Below, in pieces: positions 1 to 10,161 of a DNA stretch of 64,000 nt (its first letter is position 1; each line of letters opens with the position of its first letter). Both the position numbers and the translations under genes were made by a program. The notes beneath the pieces are model-generated. The model was not told the origin of the DNA, searched no databases, and saw only the letters and a program-made list of their open reading frames with translations. Source of the stretch: Curtobacterium sp. VKM Ac-2922 (lineage in GTDB: Bacteria; Actinomycetota; Actinomycetes; Actinomycetales; Microbacteriaceae); contig NZ_JALGRO010000016.1 of assembly GCF_022815645.1 (NCBI RefSeq), forward strand, positions 1-64,000, given 5' to 3'.

Positions 1-39
1 CCTGTTCACGAAGACCTCACGGTCGAACTGACGCGACCG

Positions 40-77
40 ACAGGAGGCGCGGTGCCAGCTGGCACCGAGCCTCCTGT
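40..77. terminator. long GC hairpin 3' of the lacI-type gene
   Basis: A perfect-bottomed stem (ACAGGAGGC pairing with GCCTCCTGT) continues into CGGTGCC/GGCACCG around AGCT. It lies just past the stop of the LacI gene at 89. There is no T-run. It belongs to a family of ten near-identical palindromes in this window, all but one at 3' gene ends, so a terminator role is inferred from position and stem strength. Confidence 0.7.
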
Positions 78-88
78 CCGTCCGTGGG

Positions 89-1105
89 TCAGGACGAAGC
101 GACGGCCGTCGACTCGGCGACGCGCAACTCGCAGGGCAGCAGGAAGTGCGGCAGCTCGACCGAGGTGCCGTCCAACTGGTCGATCAGGGCGTCGGCGGCA
201 CGGACGCCGAGTTCGCGACCCGGGGCGACCATCGTCGACAGTCGCGGGTAGTGCTGGTCGCCGTTCGCGCTCGACGACGCGATGCTCAGCACCGAGACGT
301 CCTCGGGGACCCGGCGCCCGGCCGCGTACAGGCCGACGAGCAGCCCCGCCGACGAGTCGTCCTTCATGACGAGCACCGCGGTGACGTCGGAATCGACTTC
401 GAGCAGTCGGCGCGCCGCGGCACGACCGCCGTCGCTGCCACCGTCCGCGAAGACGATCGATCCGGTGCACCCGCGGTCGGCGACCGACCGGACGAACGTG
501 TCCTGGACGCGCTGGTGCGGTGCGTAGCCGGCCATCGGCGTGCCGTCCAGGTCCTCGAGCACGAGCCCGAACCGACGGTGCCCGAGCGCGGCGAGGTGGT
601 CGAGGCTGTCCTCGATCGTGGTCTCGAAGTCGATGTCGACGTACGGCAGCGCACTGCTGTCACGGGTCCGGCCGATCAGGGTGAAGGGCACCTGGAGCTC
701 GGTGAGCACGGCGACGCGGGGGTCGTCCATGCGCACCTCCATCAGGATCACGCCGTCGACCAGGCCGCCGGACACCAGGTCGTCCAGGTCGTCGCCGGCG
801 GGGTCGACCGGCCAGAGCACCAGGTGGTAGCCGCGCTCGGACGCCCGCTCGGCCGCGGCCATGAAGAACTCGGAGGTGGTCGGGCTGAAGCGGTTGCCGG
901 TGGTCGGGAACAGCAGCGCGATGATGCGTGTGCGTCGACTGGCCAGTGCCCGCGCGACGACGTTGTTGCGGAACTTCAGCTCGCGCATCGCGGCGGTGAC
1001 CCGCGCCGTGGTCTTCGGGGTGACGTACTTGGTGCCGTTCACCACGAAGGACACCGTGGCGATCGAGACACCGGCACGGTCCGCGACCTGTTGCATCGTG
1101 GCCAT
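89..1105 (-). CDS. LacI-family transcriptional repressor of the adjacent thu-like sugar operon
   Basis: A 338-residue protein of normal LacI length. Residues 1-55 form the helix-turn-helix and hinge (QQVADRAGVSIATVSFVVNG), followed by a periplasmic-binding-protein-like sensor domain. It is divergent from the binding-protein gene at 1261. The shared intergenic region carries two LacI-type AAAGCGCTTT palindromes inside symmetric promoters, so it probably represses both itself and the transport operon and is released by the imported sugar or a derivative. ATG at 1105 is chosen; an in-frame ATG at 1096 is possible. The effector is unknown. The family is certain, the target is inferred from position. 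Confidence 0.93.
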   Translation of the reverse strand: MATMQQVADRAGVSIATVSFVVNGTKYVTPKTTARVTAAMRELKFRNNVVARALASRRTRIIALLFPTTGNRFSPTTSEFFMAAAERASERGYHLVLWPVDPAGDDLDDLVSGGLVDGVILMEVRMDDPRVAVLTELQVPFTLIGRTRDSSALPYVDIDFETTIEDSLDHLAALGHRRFGLVLEDLDGTPMAGYAPHQRVQDTFVRSVADRGCTGSIVFADGGSDGGRAAARRLLEVDSDVTAVLVMKDDSSAGLLVGLYAAGRRVPEDVSVLSIASSSANGDQHYPRLSTMVAPGRELGVRAADALIDQLDGTSVELPHFLLPCELRVAESTAVASS

Positions 1106-1125
1106 GTGGTCAGCATAGCCACGAA

Positions 1126-1171
1126 CCGATACAGAAAAGCGCTTTACAAGTAAAGCGCTTCTCTGTTAGCT
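1126..1171. promoter_or_regulatory. divergent promoters with a double LacI operator
   Basis: An almost perfect 34-bp palindrome (1132-1165) has an 11-bp core arm AAGCGCTTTAC, an AA spacer and GTAAAGCGCTT (1137-1160). Each half is itself a LacI-like palindrome around AAAGCGCTTT, with centres 16 bp apart. For the rightward operon, -35 TTTACA (1143-1148), a 17-bp spacer and -10 TTAGCT (1166-1171) fit well. For the leftward lacI gene, TTTACT (1154-1149) and TATCGG (1131-1126), also with 17 bp, mirror it. The operators cover both -35 boxes. Confidence 0.8.
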
Positions 1172-1260
1172 TCTCGCCTCAAGAGCACAGCGACGACGAT
1201 GTCGAACGGCCTCGTCGGCGCGTGTCTGCCCCAAGACCCGCCCAAGAGAAGAGCTCTGCA

Positions 1261-2496
1261 ATGAAGCACAAGTTCACTTCCCCGTCGCGCCGGATGCGTG
1301 CGATCGTCGGCGCCGTCGCCGTCGTCGCCACGATCCCGCTGGTCCTGACCGGCTGCTCCGGTTCGGGCACCGCATCGTCGGGCTCCGGCTCGAAGAACCT
1401 CACGATCGAGGACTACTACGCGGCTAACTACAACCCGATCTACAAGCAGTGCGCCACGACCGTCGGCGCGAAGCTGACCATCAACCACGTCGCCGGTGCC
1501 GGTCTCATCGCGAAGGTGCTGCAGCAGGCATCGTCGAAGACCCTGCCCGACGTGCTCATGCTCGACAACCCCGACGTGCAGCAGATCGCATCGTCCGGTG
1601 CGCTGTCCGACCTCGGCGACTACAAGCTCGACGCGTCCGGCGACGTCCCCGGCGTCAAGGCGGCGAACACCTACAAGGGCAAGCTCTACGGCCTGCAGCC
1701 CGCCACCAACTCGATCGCGCTCTACTACAACAAGAAGATGCTCAGCGACGCCGGCATCACCCCGCCCAAGACGTGGGACGAGCTGCAGGCGGCGGCGAAG
1801 AAGCTGACCAGCGGCTCGACCTACGGCTTCGCGATGAGCAACATCAACACCTACGAGGGCACCTGGCAGTTCCTGCCGATGTTCTGGTCGAACGGCGGCA
1901 ACGAGAAGAACATCGACACCACGAAGGCCACGCAGGCACTCGAGTTCGTGAAGAGCCTGCAGGACGACGGCTCGATGTCGAAGAGCTCGATCAACTGGGC
2001 CCAGGCCGACGTGAACAACCAGTTCCTGGCCGGCAAGGCCGCGATGATGATCAACGGCCCGTGGCAGCTGCCGCTGCTCAACGCCAAGAAGAGCCTGCAG
2101 TTCGACTCCGTGCCGATCCCGACCCGCACCGGGTCCGAGACCGTCGCCCCGCTCGGCGGCGAGGCGTTCACCGTCCCGCAGACCGGCAACAAGGACACGA
2201 TGGCGCTCGCCGGCAAGTTCGTCGGCTGCCTGAACACCGTCAAGATGCAGAAGGTCATCGCCGGCGTCACCGGCAACGTCCCGACGAACATCGAGGCCGG
2301 CGCCGCATGGGCGACCGACCACCCGCAGGTCGCCTCGTTCGTGACCACGGTGAAGACGGCCCGCGCTCGCACCGGTGAGCTCGGACCCGACTGGCCCAAG
2401 GCCGCGACGAAGATCTACACCGCCGTGCAGCTCGCGCTGACCGGCAAGGCCGACCCCGCGGACGCCCTGAAGCAGGCGCAGTCGCAAGAGCAGTAG
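1261..2496 (+). CDS. sugar ABC transporter substrate-binding lipoprotein
   Basis: A 411-residue family 1 extracellular solute-binding protein, expected to be lipid-anchored outside the membrane and to deliver a sugar to the two permeases encoded next. The start at 1261 gives a classic lipoprotein signal: basic MKHKFTSPSRRMR, a hydrophobic stretch and lipobox LTGC with the acylated Cys at residue 32. An earlier in-frame start at 1222 would spoil the signal. Residues 45-400 match the maltose/trehalose-binding fold in length and motifs (LYYNKKML, TWDELQAAAKKL). The substrate cannot be read from sequence. The downstream ThuA and Gfo/Idh genes suggest a disaccharide or sugar alcohol. Confidence 0.93.
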   Translation: MKHKFTSPSRRMRAIVGAVAVVATIPLVLTGCSGSGTASSGSGSKNLTIEDYYAANYNPIYKQCATTVGAKLTINHVAGAGLIAKVLQQASSKTLPDVLMLDNPDVQQIASSGALSDLGDYKLDASGDVPGVKAANTYKGKLYGLQPATNSIALYYNKKMLSDAGITPPKTWDELQAAAKKLTSGSTYGFAMSNINTYEGTWQFLPMFWSNGGNEKNIDTTKATQALEFVKSLQDDGSMSKSSINWAQADVNNQFLAGKAAMMINGPWQLPLLNAKKSLQFDSVPIPTRTGSETVAPLGGEAFTVPQTGNKDTMALAGKFVGCLNTVKMQKVIAGVTGNVPTNIEAGAAWATDHPQVASFVTTVKTARARTGELGPDWPKAATKIYTAVQLALTGKADPADALKQAQSQEQ

Positions 2497-2502
2497 CACT
2501 CG

Positions 2503-2528
2503 GGGAGCCGGCCGTCCGGCCGGCTCCC
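2503..2528 (+). terminator. intra-operon hairpin after the binding-protein gene
   Basis: GGGAGCCGGCC, loop GTCC and GGCCGGCTCCC form a perfect 11-bp stem seven bases after the stop codon and before the permease ribosome binding site. It is probably a partial terminator or an mRNA 3'-end stabiliser that raises binding protein over permeases, a common arrangement in sugar importers. Confidence 0.6.
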
Positions 2529-2555
2529 TCCCGCGTGGAGGAAAGGACCCCCGGC

Positions 2556-3506
2556 GTGAGCGCCTCGACACAGACACGACCACGGACGACGCTGCCCGTG
2601 GTGACACCCCGACCCGGACAGCAACGTGCCCGGTTCCGATCCGGCGTGACCCGATGGCTCTTCGTGGTGCCGGCGGCGATCTTCGTGCTCGTGTTCTTCG
2701 GCTACCCCGTGGTCAAGAACATCATCATGTCCTTCCAGGACTACACGACCGCGACCTTCTTCACGGGCGAAGCGCCCTGGGTCGGCCTCGGCAACTACAT
2801 CCAGGTGTTCCAGAGCGCGGTCTTCACCACCAGCGTCGTGAACACCGCCCTGTTCACCGCCGGCTCGATCATCCTGCAGTTCGTCATCGGGCTCGCGCTG
2901 GCGCTGTTCTTCCGGCGGCACTTCCCGCTGTCGGGCTTCCTGCGCGGCCTGCTCCTGCTGCCGTGGCTGCTCCCCCTCATCGCCTCGAGCGCGGTGTGGA
3001 AGTGGCTGCTCGACCAGGACAGCGGCGCCCTGAACCAGCTGCTCGGCGTCGTCGGCATCGCCCCGGTGCCGTGGCTGGTCAGCCCGAGCCTGGCGCTCAT
3101 CGCCGTCATCGGCGTCAACGTCTGGCTCGGCATCCCGTTCAACACGACGATCCTGTACAGCGGGCTGCAGTCCGTGCCGCCCGAGCTCTACGAAGCCGCG
3201 TCCCTCGACGGTGCCACCGGGTGGAAGGCCTTCTGGCACATCACCTGGCCGAGCATCCGGAGCGTGGTCAGCGTCGTGATCGTGCTGGGGGTCGTCTACA
3301 CGCTGAAGGTCGTGGACATCATCCTCGGCCTGACCGGCGGCGGCCCGGCGAACTCGACGCAGACCCTCGCCACGAACGCCTACCACCAGTCGTTCATCAA
3401 CTTCCAGTTCGGCATCGGAGCCGCGGTCAGCAACGTGCTCATCGTCGTCTCGTTCGTCTTCGCCATGATCTACCTGGCCATCTCACGGAAGGCGGTCGAC
3501 GAATGA
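2556..3506 (+). CDS. sugar ABC transporter permease, MalF/ThuF type
   Basis: A 316-residue inner-membrane permease with about six membrane segments and the BPD_transp_1 fold. The EAA loop that docks the ATPase is visible near residues 212-231 (EAASLDGATGWKAFWHITWP). GTG at 2556 is preferred over an in-frame ATG at 2535, because the strong ribosome binding site GGAGGAAAGG (2537-2546) is correctly spaced only for the GTG. The 3' end overlaps the next permease by four bases (ATGA), so the pair is translationally coupled. No ATP-binding subunit is encoded in the operon. Confidence 0.93.
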   Translation: MSASTQTRPRTTLPVVTPRPGQQRARFRSGVTRWLFVVPAAIFVLVFFGYPVVKNIIMSFQDYTTATFFTGEAPWVGLGNYIQVFQSAVFTTSVVNTALFTAGSIILQFVIGLALALFFRRHFPLSGFLRGLLLLPWLLPLIASSAVWKWLLDQDSGALNQLLGVVGIAPVPWLVSPSLALIAVIGVNVWLGIPFNTTILYSGLQSVPPELYEAASLDGATGWKAFWHITWPSIRSVVSVVIVLGVVYTLKVVDIILGLTGGGPANSTQTLATNAYHQSFINFQFGIGAAVSNVLIVVSFVFAMIYLAISRKAVDE

Positions 3507-4393
3507 GCGTCGGCATCGCGAACCAGACCGTCACCGCCACCCGTGCGCTCACCACGAAGCGGACGGCCAAGGCACCGCGACCGCGCGGCACCGTCAAGGG
3601 CATCCCGTTCACGATCCTCGGCTGCCTGTTCCTGGCGATCATGGTGTTCCCCGTCTACTGGATGGTGAACACGAGCCTGCAGGCCACCTCGGGTGCGGCC
3701 ACCGCGACGTGGTTCCCGTGGAGCCCCACCTTCGCCGGGTACCAGGCGGCGTTCGCCCAGCAGGGGCAGAACTTCGTCACCAGCATGATCATCGGTCTCG
3801 GCACCGTGGTGCTGACGCTGGTCATCGCGACCCCGGCGGCCTACGGGCTGGCACGGTTCAAGATGCGCGGCACCGGGATCTTCATGCTGGTGCTCCTCAT
3901 CACGCAGATGATCCCCGCGATCGTCATCGCGAACGCGCTGTACACGCTGTTCAACAACGTGGGGCTGCTCAACAGCTACATCGGCCTGATCCTGGCCGAC
4001 AGTGCCGTGCAGGTGCCCTTCGCGATCCTGCTGATGCGCGCGTTCATGGAGTCGATCCCGCCGAGCCTGGTCGAAGCGGCCCTGGTCGACGGCGCCAGCG
4101 ACTTCCGCGCGTTCGTGTCGATCGTCGTGCCGATCAGCCGCAACGCGATCGTCACCGCGGCGCTGTTCACCTTCCTGGGTGCCTGGGGCGACTTCCTCAT
4201 CGCGCTGACCCTGACGTCGACGACCGCGGTCCGTCCGATCACCCTCGGCATCTACAACTACATCGGCTCGAACGTCACCGACTGGGGGCCCGTCATGGCG
4301 ACCTCGGTCCTGGCATCGCTGCCCGCCGCCGTCCTGCTGATCTTCGCGCAGAAGTACATCGCAGCCGGCGCCCTCGGCGGTGCGGTCAAGTGA
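3503..4393 (+). CDS. sugar ABC transporter permease, MalG/ThuG type
   Basis: A 296-residue second permease of the importer, with a cytoplasmic N-terminus of about 30 residues, six membrane segments and an EAA loop near residues 192-211 (EAALVDGASDFRAFVSIVVP). The ATG at 3503 overlaps the TGA of the preceding permease. The C-terminus ends AAGALGGAVK, like other MalG-type proteins. It forms the translocation pore with its neighbour. The 100-bp gap before the next gene contains a GGTCACGTGACC palindrome (4420-4431) of unknown meaning. Confidence 0.93.
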   Translation: MSVGIANQTVTATRALTTKRTAKAPRPRGTVKGIPFTILGCLFLAIMVFPVYWMVNTSLQATSGAATATWFPWSPTFAGYQAAFAQQGQNFVTSMIIGLGTVVLTLVIATPAAYGLARFKMRGTGIFMLVLLITQMIPAIVIANALYTLFNNVGLLNSYIGLILADSAVQVPFAILLMRAFMESIPPSLVEAALVDGASDFRAFVSIVVPISRNAIVTAALFTFLGAWGDFLIALTLTSTTAVRPITLGIYNYIGSNVTDWGPVMATSVLASLPAAVLLIFAQKYIAAGALGGAVK

Positions 4394-4493
4394 CGCGGCA
4401 CGGCGACGTGACGCGACGCGGTCACGTGACCGGTTCGGCCGAGCAGCACCTCCCATCACCGAACACCCCTGCGGGGGAAGAAAGCCGAACGAC

Positions 4494-5356
<863 letters not shown>

Positions 5357-5360
<4 letters not shown>

Positions 5361-6568
5361 CGCTCCGGGTGGTCCAGGTCGGCGCGGGCGGGATGGGCCG
5401 CGCCTGGCTCAGCACCGTCGCCGCCGACCCGGACGTTGAACTGGTCGGCATCGTCGACCTGGACCTCGACGTCGCCCGCGCCGGTGCCGAACTGGCCGGC
5501 GACGCGTCGATCCCCGTCGGACGGAGCCTGACCGAACTGGCTGCCGAGACGGGTGCCCAGGCGGTGCTCGACATCACCGTGCCGGTCGCCCACCACCCGA
5601 TCACGATGGAGGCCCTGCACGCCGGCCTGCCCGTCCTCGGCGAGAAGCCCGCGGCGCAGACCGTCGCCGAGGCCCTGTCGCTCGCCGCGGCAGCCGAGGC
5701 CACCGGGCAGCTGTTCATGGTGTCGCAGTCCCGTCGGTACAACGACCACCTGGTCGCGTTCCGGCAGCACCTGCGCGGCCTGGGCACCATCGGCACGCTG
5801 AGCACCCGGTTCGCCAAGGCCCCGCACTTCGGCGGCTTCCGCGAGGAGATGGACGACGTCCTGCTGCTCGACATGGCGATCCACCCGTTCGACTCCGCCC
5901 GGTACCTGCTCGAACGCGACCCGGTGTCGGTCTACTGCGAGTCGTACAACCCGTCGTGGTCCTGGTACCGCGGCGACGCGGCGGCCGCTGCGGTGTTCAC
6001 GTTCGAGGACGACATCCGCTACGTCTACGACGGCTCGTGGTGCGCCCCGGGTGCCGAGACGTCGTGGAACGGCGACTGGCGCGCATCGGGTGCGGACGGC
6101 GCAGCACTGTGGGACGGCGACCACGACCCGACGAGCGACCTCGACGGCACACCCGGCTCCCCCGGGTCCGCCCCGAGCGTCGGCACCGAGATCGCGGGCG
6201 CACTGGCCTCGTTCGTCCGCGCGCTCGGCTCCGGCACGACGCCCGACGGCGAGGTGCACGGCAACGTCATGAGCCTGGCGATGGTCGAGGCCGCGATCGC
6301 CTCGACCCGCACCGGGCAGCGCATCGTGATCGACGAGGTGCTCGAGCAGGCGCACGCCACCGCACTGCAGGACGAGCGGGACGACGCCGCCCGCGAGCGT
6401 CTGGCCGCCTGGGGTTCGGGCCGGACCGCACTGTCCACGTCGGGCGCGCCCGCCGGCTCGCCCCCCAACCGCGGGGCGGACGGGAGGCTCGGTGCCCGCT
6501 GCCACCGAGCCTCCCGTCCGTCACGGCGCGCGCATCTACGCACGGTGCCGATGTCGGCACCGTGCTGA
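5357..6568 (+). CDS. Gfo/Idh/MocA family NAD(P)-dependent oxidoreductase (ThuB-like)
   Basis: A 403-residue predicted sugar dehydrogenase, starting at ATG 5357 in a four-base overlap with thuA. The Rossmann motif VGAGGMGRAW is at residues 8-17, the family EKP motif at about 95-97 and the active-site-region HPFDSARYLL at about 176-185. It probably oxidises the sugar at C3 in partnership with ThuA. Oddly, the reading frame does not stop where homology should end, near residue 358. It runs on through the whole 6477-6520 terminator hairpin and ends at 6568, giving a low-complexity tail of about 45 residues. A lost stop or recent frameshift is likely. Confidence 0.88.
6477..6520. terminator. long palindromic terminator, family copy 2
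   Basis: CGGACGGGAGGCTCGGTG pairs perfectly with CACCGAGCCTCCCGTCCG around a loop of eight bases. It lies between the thu-like operon and the convergent MarR gene, inside the extended frame of the oxidoreductase gene. Confidence 0.75.
6540..6565. repeat. 12-bp perfect hairpin
   Basis: GCACGGTGCCGA, loop TG and TCGGCACCGTGC. It sits directly after the terminator and covers the extended stop of the oxidoreductase frame. It may act as a second stem of the terminator or as part of the dispersed repeat cluster that follows. Confidence 0.6.
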
Positions 6569-6597
6569 CTTGGCGGCCGGTGCGATCTCGTCCGCCC

Positions 6598-6662
6598 GGT
6601 GCGAGCCTGATTCCGCGCACGGTCCGATCAACCCGGCACCGAACCGCAACCTCGCACCGTGC
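6598..6662 (+). repeat. dispersed 65-bp repeat, copy A
   Basis: Begins GGTGCGAG and ends CTCGCACC(GTGC), so the ends are inverted repeats. The interior GCGCACGGTCC, CAACCCGGCACCG and CGCAACCTCGCACC is shared with copies at 10188-10252, 10296-10360 and, inverted, 19241-19302. No coding capacity is evident. It resembles a REP/MITE-like palindromic element. Confidence 0.75.
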
Positions 6663-6683
6663 TCGCCGGCGCCGGCGCCGGCG

Positions 6684-7148
6684 TCAGCGGCGGCGCACCG
6701 CCGCCCGCAACACGTCGTCGGCGCGGTCGTTCAACCGGCCGAGCAGCACGGCCAGCGCACGCAGGTCGTCGTCGGCGAACTCCCCCACGATGTCGTCGAA
6801 GGTCTCGTCCCCGTGCACGTCGAGCTGGTCGAGCAGGCGGCGCCCCACGGGAGCGAGCTCGAGCAGGCTGGCACGGCCGTCCTCGGGGTCGGGCGTCGTA
6901 CCGAGGTGCCCAGCGCTCACGAGTGACGCCACACGACGGCTGACGACCGGCCGGGACAGCCCGGTCAGCTCGGCGACCGTCGTGGCCCGAACGGGACCGA
7001 GTCGCTCGACGGCCCGCAGGATCACCCGCGCGGTCGGGTCGAGTCCGCCGCGGTCCTCGATCAGCACCGACCGCAGGGCCTGCCGGACCCAGAGCCGGTC
7101 GAGCTGCTGTCGGAGTGCTCGCTCGGAGTCGGCGCGGTCCTCGGTCAC
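6684..7148 (-). CDS. MarR-family transcriptional regulator
   Basis: A 154-residue winged-helix regulator. The DNA-binding region is at residues 40-100 (TTVAELTGLSRPVVSRRVASLVSAGHL, then DPEDGRAS in the wing). It is divergent from the drug exporter at 7317 and probably represses it, released by a small aromatic or toxic ligand as is usual for MarR proteins. GTG at 7148 is the start. A -10-like TAGGCT ends six bases upstream, so the message is probably leaderless. It is convergent with the thu-like operon. Confidence 0.9.
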   Translation of the reverse strand: MTEDRADSERALRQQLDRLWVRQALRSVLIEDRGGLDPTARVILRAVERLGPVRATTVAELTGLSRPVVSRRVASLVSAGHLGTTPDPEDGRASLLELAPVGRRLLDQLDVHGDETFDDIVGEFADDDLRALAVLLGRLNDRADDVLRAAVRRR

Positions 7149-7154
7149 ACCGCA

Positions 7155-7217
7155 AGCCTACGGTGACCATTTAGTTGCTTGCTGGAAGCACATGGTGTAA
7201 CTTTGCAGTCACTGCAA
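7155..7217. promoter_or_regulatory. marR/exporter divergent promoter and operator
   Basis: Rightward: -35 TTGCTT (7175-7180), a 17-bp spacer and -10 TAACTT (7198-7203), immediately followed by the perfect palindrome TTGCAGT-C-ACTGCAA (7203-7217) at the transcription start, a good MarR-type operator. Leftward: -10 TAGGCT (7160-7155), six bases before the marR GTG. Confidence 0.65.
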
Positions 7218-7316
7218 GGTCGAGTACCGGTGTCGCCGCCCACCCCACGGGTCTGCGCCTCGACACGTCCGGTCTCCCGAGCAGCCTCCAGAACCGCTCG
7301 AACCACGAAGGAACGC

Positions 7317-9476
7317 ATGTCAACCGCCACCGCACCCGTCCAGGTGCAGCGCGGGCGTCACGACGCCTCGGCCCCCGGCACCGCCGGACCCGGCCAGCAG
7401 CCGCTCATGACGCACCGCCAGATCCTGCTCGTCATCTACGGCCTGATGGCGGGGATGTTCCTGTCCTCGCTCGGGCAGACCGTCTTCGGCACCGCGATCC
7501 GCACGATCGGTGACGACCTGCACGGGCTGGACCAGCAGGCCTGGGTCACGACGGCGTACCTGATCACGTCGACGATCGCGACCCCGATCTACGGCAAGCT
7601 CTCCGACGTCTTCGGCCGCCGTCCCCTCTACATCTTCGGCATCGTCGTGTTCATCCTGGGCGCTGTGCTGTCGTCGATGTCCACGTCGATGCTCATGCTC
7701 GCCGGGTTCCGCGCGGTGCAGGGCATCGGCGCCGGCGCGCTGATGTCGCTGCCCCTGGCCATCATGGGCGACATCCTGGCTCCTCGTGAGCGCGCGAAGT
7801 ACCAGGGCTACTTCCTGGCCGTGTTCGGCATCTCGAGCGTCATCGGTCCGCTGATCGGTGGCCTGCTCGCCGGCACGAGCGAGATCCTGTTCGTCACCGG
7901 GTGGCGCTGGGTCTTGCTGATCAACGTCCCGATCGGCATCGCCGCGCTCGTCATGGTGATCGTGTTCCTGCACCTGCCGAAGGTGCACGACAAGACCGAC
8001 AAGCCCAAGGTCGACTGGTGGGGCGCGACCGCCGTCATCGTCACGCTCGTGCCGCTGCTGCTCGTCGCCGAGCAGGGACGCACCTGGGGCTGGGGCTCCC
8101 CGGCCGCCATCGCCTGCTACGTCATCGGTGTCGTCGGCCTGGTCACGCTGCTGATCGTCGAGTCGAAGACGGGCGACGCGGCGATCATCCCGCTCAAGCT
8201 CTTCCGCTCGGGCACGTTCTCGATGGCGACCGTCATCGGCTTCCTGGTCGGCTTCGCGATGTTCGGGGCCATGCTGACCATCCCGCTGTACCTGCAGATC
8301 GTCGTCGGCCTGAGCCCGACCCAGTCCGGCTTCGCCACGCTGCCGCTCGTGGGTGGCCTGATGATCGCGTCGATCACCTCCGGGCAGATCGTCGCCCGCG
8401 TCGGTCGCTACCGGATCTTCCCCGTCATCGGCACCGCACTGGTGTCGGCCGGCTACGTCGTCCTGACGTTCATGTCGATCGACAAGCCGCTGTGGTTCCT
8501 GATGATCGGCATGTTCCTGATCGGCCTGGGGCTCGGCTCGGTCATGCAGTCGCTGACCCTGGCATCCCAGGGTTCGGTCGAAGCGCGGGACATGGGCGTC
8601 GCGACGTCGTCCGCCACGTTCTTCCGCCAGATCGGTGGCACGCTCGGCACCGCCGTCCTGCTGTCGATCCTGTTCTCCGTCATGCCGGCGAACATCCTCA
8701 GCGCCACGGCGGACAAGGGCACCCTGTCCGACGGGCTCGACGCCGCGCTCAACCCGACGGTCGCCAGCGCCCAGCGCAACCAGGGCGTCATCGAGAAGAT
8801 CTGGCAGCCGATCACCGGCCCGGTCCAGCAGCAGGTGGCCGACGGCCTGGACGACGCCACCACCGATGCCAAGCAGGCCGCGGACGAGGCCGTCACGCAG
8901 CAGGTCACCGCCGCCGTGCAGGCGCAGGTCGCCGCCGGAACGGTCCCTGCAGCGGCAGCGCAGACGGTCATCGACCAGCAGGTCGCCGCCGCCACCCCGG
9001 CCGCCGAGGCCACCGCCCTGCAGACGGTCGCATCGAAGGCCCACGCCACGGTGCAGGACGGCGCACTCGTCGTCGACTGGTCGAACGCCTCCGACCGGCA
9101 GTACTACGTCGACCAGGCCGTGCCGTCGATCATCGACACGCTCGAGCAGCAGTCGACGGACAGCGGCTCCAGCGTGTCGAGCACGAACGACACCTCGTTC
9201 CTGACCGGCGCCGACGCCCGCCTGACCCGCCCGTTCATGGCCGGCTTCAACGCCTCGTCCGTCACGATCTACTGGGTCGGACTCGGCGTCATCCTGCTGG
9301 CGTTCGTGCTGAGCTGGTTCTTCAAGGTGCCGCCGCTGCGCGCACGGTCGGCACTGCAGGAGCGCGCGGACCTGTCCGCCGAGGCACAGCTCGAGGTCGA
9401 CGCGGGGCTCGCCGCCGCCGAGGCGGGGTCCTTCACCGGCCCGATGACCGGCTCCACGCCGACCGTCCGGCGGTGA
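7317..9476 (+). CDS. DHA2-type MFS multidrug exporter with a large external loop
   Basis: A 719-residue 14-helix major facilitator protein of the EmrB/QacA class, expected to export drugs or toxic metabolites using the proton gradient. ATG 7317 follows GAAGGA. Signatures include [15 protein letters not shown] (loop 2-3) and [16 protein letters not shown] with the [10 protein letters not shown] loop. Between the penultimate and last membrane helices (about residues 458-647) is an Ala/Gln/Asp-rich insert of roughly 190 residues, predicted extracytoplasmic, partly helical. The last helix ([18 protein letters not shown]) and a soluble tail follow. Such loops occur in some actinobacterial DHA2 proteins; their function is unclear. 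Confidence 0.92.
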   Translation: MSTATAPVQVQRGRHDASAPGTAGPGQQPLMTHRQILLVIYGLMAGMFLSSLGQTVFGTAIRTIGDDLHGLDQQAWVTTAYLITSTIATPIYGKLSDVFGRRPLYIFGIVVFILGAVLSSMSTSMLMLAGFRAVQGIGAGALMSLPLAIMGDILAPRERAKYQGYFLAVFGISSVIGPLIGGLLAGTSEILFVTGWRWVLLINVPIGIAALVMVIVFLHLPKVHDKTDKPKVDWWGATAVIVTLVPLLLVAEQGRTWGWGSPAAIACYVIGVVGLVTLLIVESKTGDAAIIPLKLFRSGTFSMATVIGFLVGFAMFGAMLTIPLYLQIVVGLSPTQSGFATLPLVGGLMIASITSGQIVARVGRYRIFPVIGTALVSAGYVVLTFMSIDKPLWFLMIGMFLIGLGLGSVMQSLTLASQGSVEARDMGVATSSATFFRQIGGTLGTAVLLSILFSVMPANILSATADKGTLSDGLDAALNPTVASAQRNQGVIEKIWQPITGPVQQQVADGLDDATTDAKQAADEAVTQQVTAAVQAQVAAGTVPAAAAQTVIDQQVAAATPAAEATALQTVASKAHATVQDGALVVDWSNASDRQYYVDQAVPSIIDTLEQQSTDSGSSVSSTNDTSFLTGADARLTRPFMAGFNASSVTIYWVGLGVILLAFVLSWFFKVPPLRARSALQERADLSAEAQLEVDAGLAAAEAGSFTGPMTGSTPTVRR

Positions 9477-9480
9477 CCCG

Positions 9481-10068
9481 GTGACCTCCGTCGAGACACC
9501 CACCGAAGCGGACGGTTCCTGCACGCTCCGCGAGCGGAAGAAGCAGCAGACCCGCCACGCGATCCACGACGCGGCAGCCCGGCTGGTCGGGGAGCAGGGA
9601 CTGGGCGGGGTCACCGTGGAGCAGATCTGCGCCGAGGCGGACGTCTCGCCGCGGACCTTCTTCAACTACTTCCCGTCGAAGGCCGACGCGGCGCTCGGGT
9701 TCCCGCCGAACTCCGTGCCCGGGCCGGTCCGGCAGCGCTTCCTGTCCTCGGACGGGCCGCTCGTACCGGACCTGTGCGACCTCGTCGCGCACACGGTCGC
9801 ACTCCCCCAGGACCGTGACCGCGCCCGGCAGCTCGTGCAGCGGCACCCCGAGGTGATGCCGACCATGCTCGACTGGATGGCGGCGACCCGCAGCGCCGTG
9901 ATCGAGGTCGCCGCCGAACGCACCGACACGCAGACCGCGCGCACCGCCGTCACCCTGGTGATGGCGGCACTCATCGAGGTCGCGCACCGCACGTCCGTCG
10001 CCGACGGCGACGAGCTCGCCACGGTGCTGGGCGACGTGGTGACGGAGATGGGCCGCATGGCGTCCTGA
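9481..10068 (+). CDS. TetR-family transcriptional regulator
   Basis: A 195-residue regulator with an N-terminal TetR helix-turn-helix (residues 18-64: [17 protein letters not shown], then [20 protein letters not shown]). The GTG start lies four bases after the exporter stop, so the two are co-transcribed and the protein may be a second, operon-borne regulator of the exporter. The C-terminal ligand-binding half is less conserved and gives no clue to the ligand. No clear ribosome binding site precedes the GTG, in keeping with translational coupling. Confidence 0.9.
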   Translation: MTSVETPTEADGSCTLRERKKQQTRHAIHDAAARLVGEQGLGGVTVEQICAEADVSPRTFFNYFPSKADAALGFPPNSVPGPVRQRFLSSDGPLVPDLCDLVAHTVALPQDRDRARQLVQRHPEVMPTMLDWMAATRSAVIEVAAERTDTQTARTAVTLVMAALIEVAHRTSVADGDELATVLGDVVTEMGRMAS

Positions 10069-10080
10069 TCGCGACCACCT

Positions 10081-10128
10081 GACGGACGGGAGGCCCGGTG
10101 CCAGCTGGCACCGGGCCTCCCGTCCGTC
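10081..10128. terminator. 48-bp perfect palindrome, family copy 3
   Basis: GACGGACGGGAGGCCCGG, then TGCCAGCTGGCA, then CCGGGCCTCCCGTCCGTC form one uninterrupted perfect palindrome, 13 bp after the TetR stop and 3' of the convergent polysaccharide operon's direction. It is the archetype of the window's terminator family. Confidence 0.75.
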
Positions 10129-10161
10129 GCGTGGTGCGTCAGCGCGTCCGCTCTCGCTCTG

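Noticed and set aside
1144-2607. Long open frame antisense to the binding-protein gene
   Set aside because: It mirrors codon positions of a clearly real lipoprotein gene, has no signal or family resemblance and an Arg/Gly/Val/Asp-rich shadow composition typical of high-GC DNA.
7320-9665. 781-codon open frame antisense to the DHA2 exporter
   Set aside because: Composition dominated by Asp/Arg/Gly/His and no recognisable domain; exact antisense of a convincing membrane protein.
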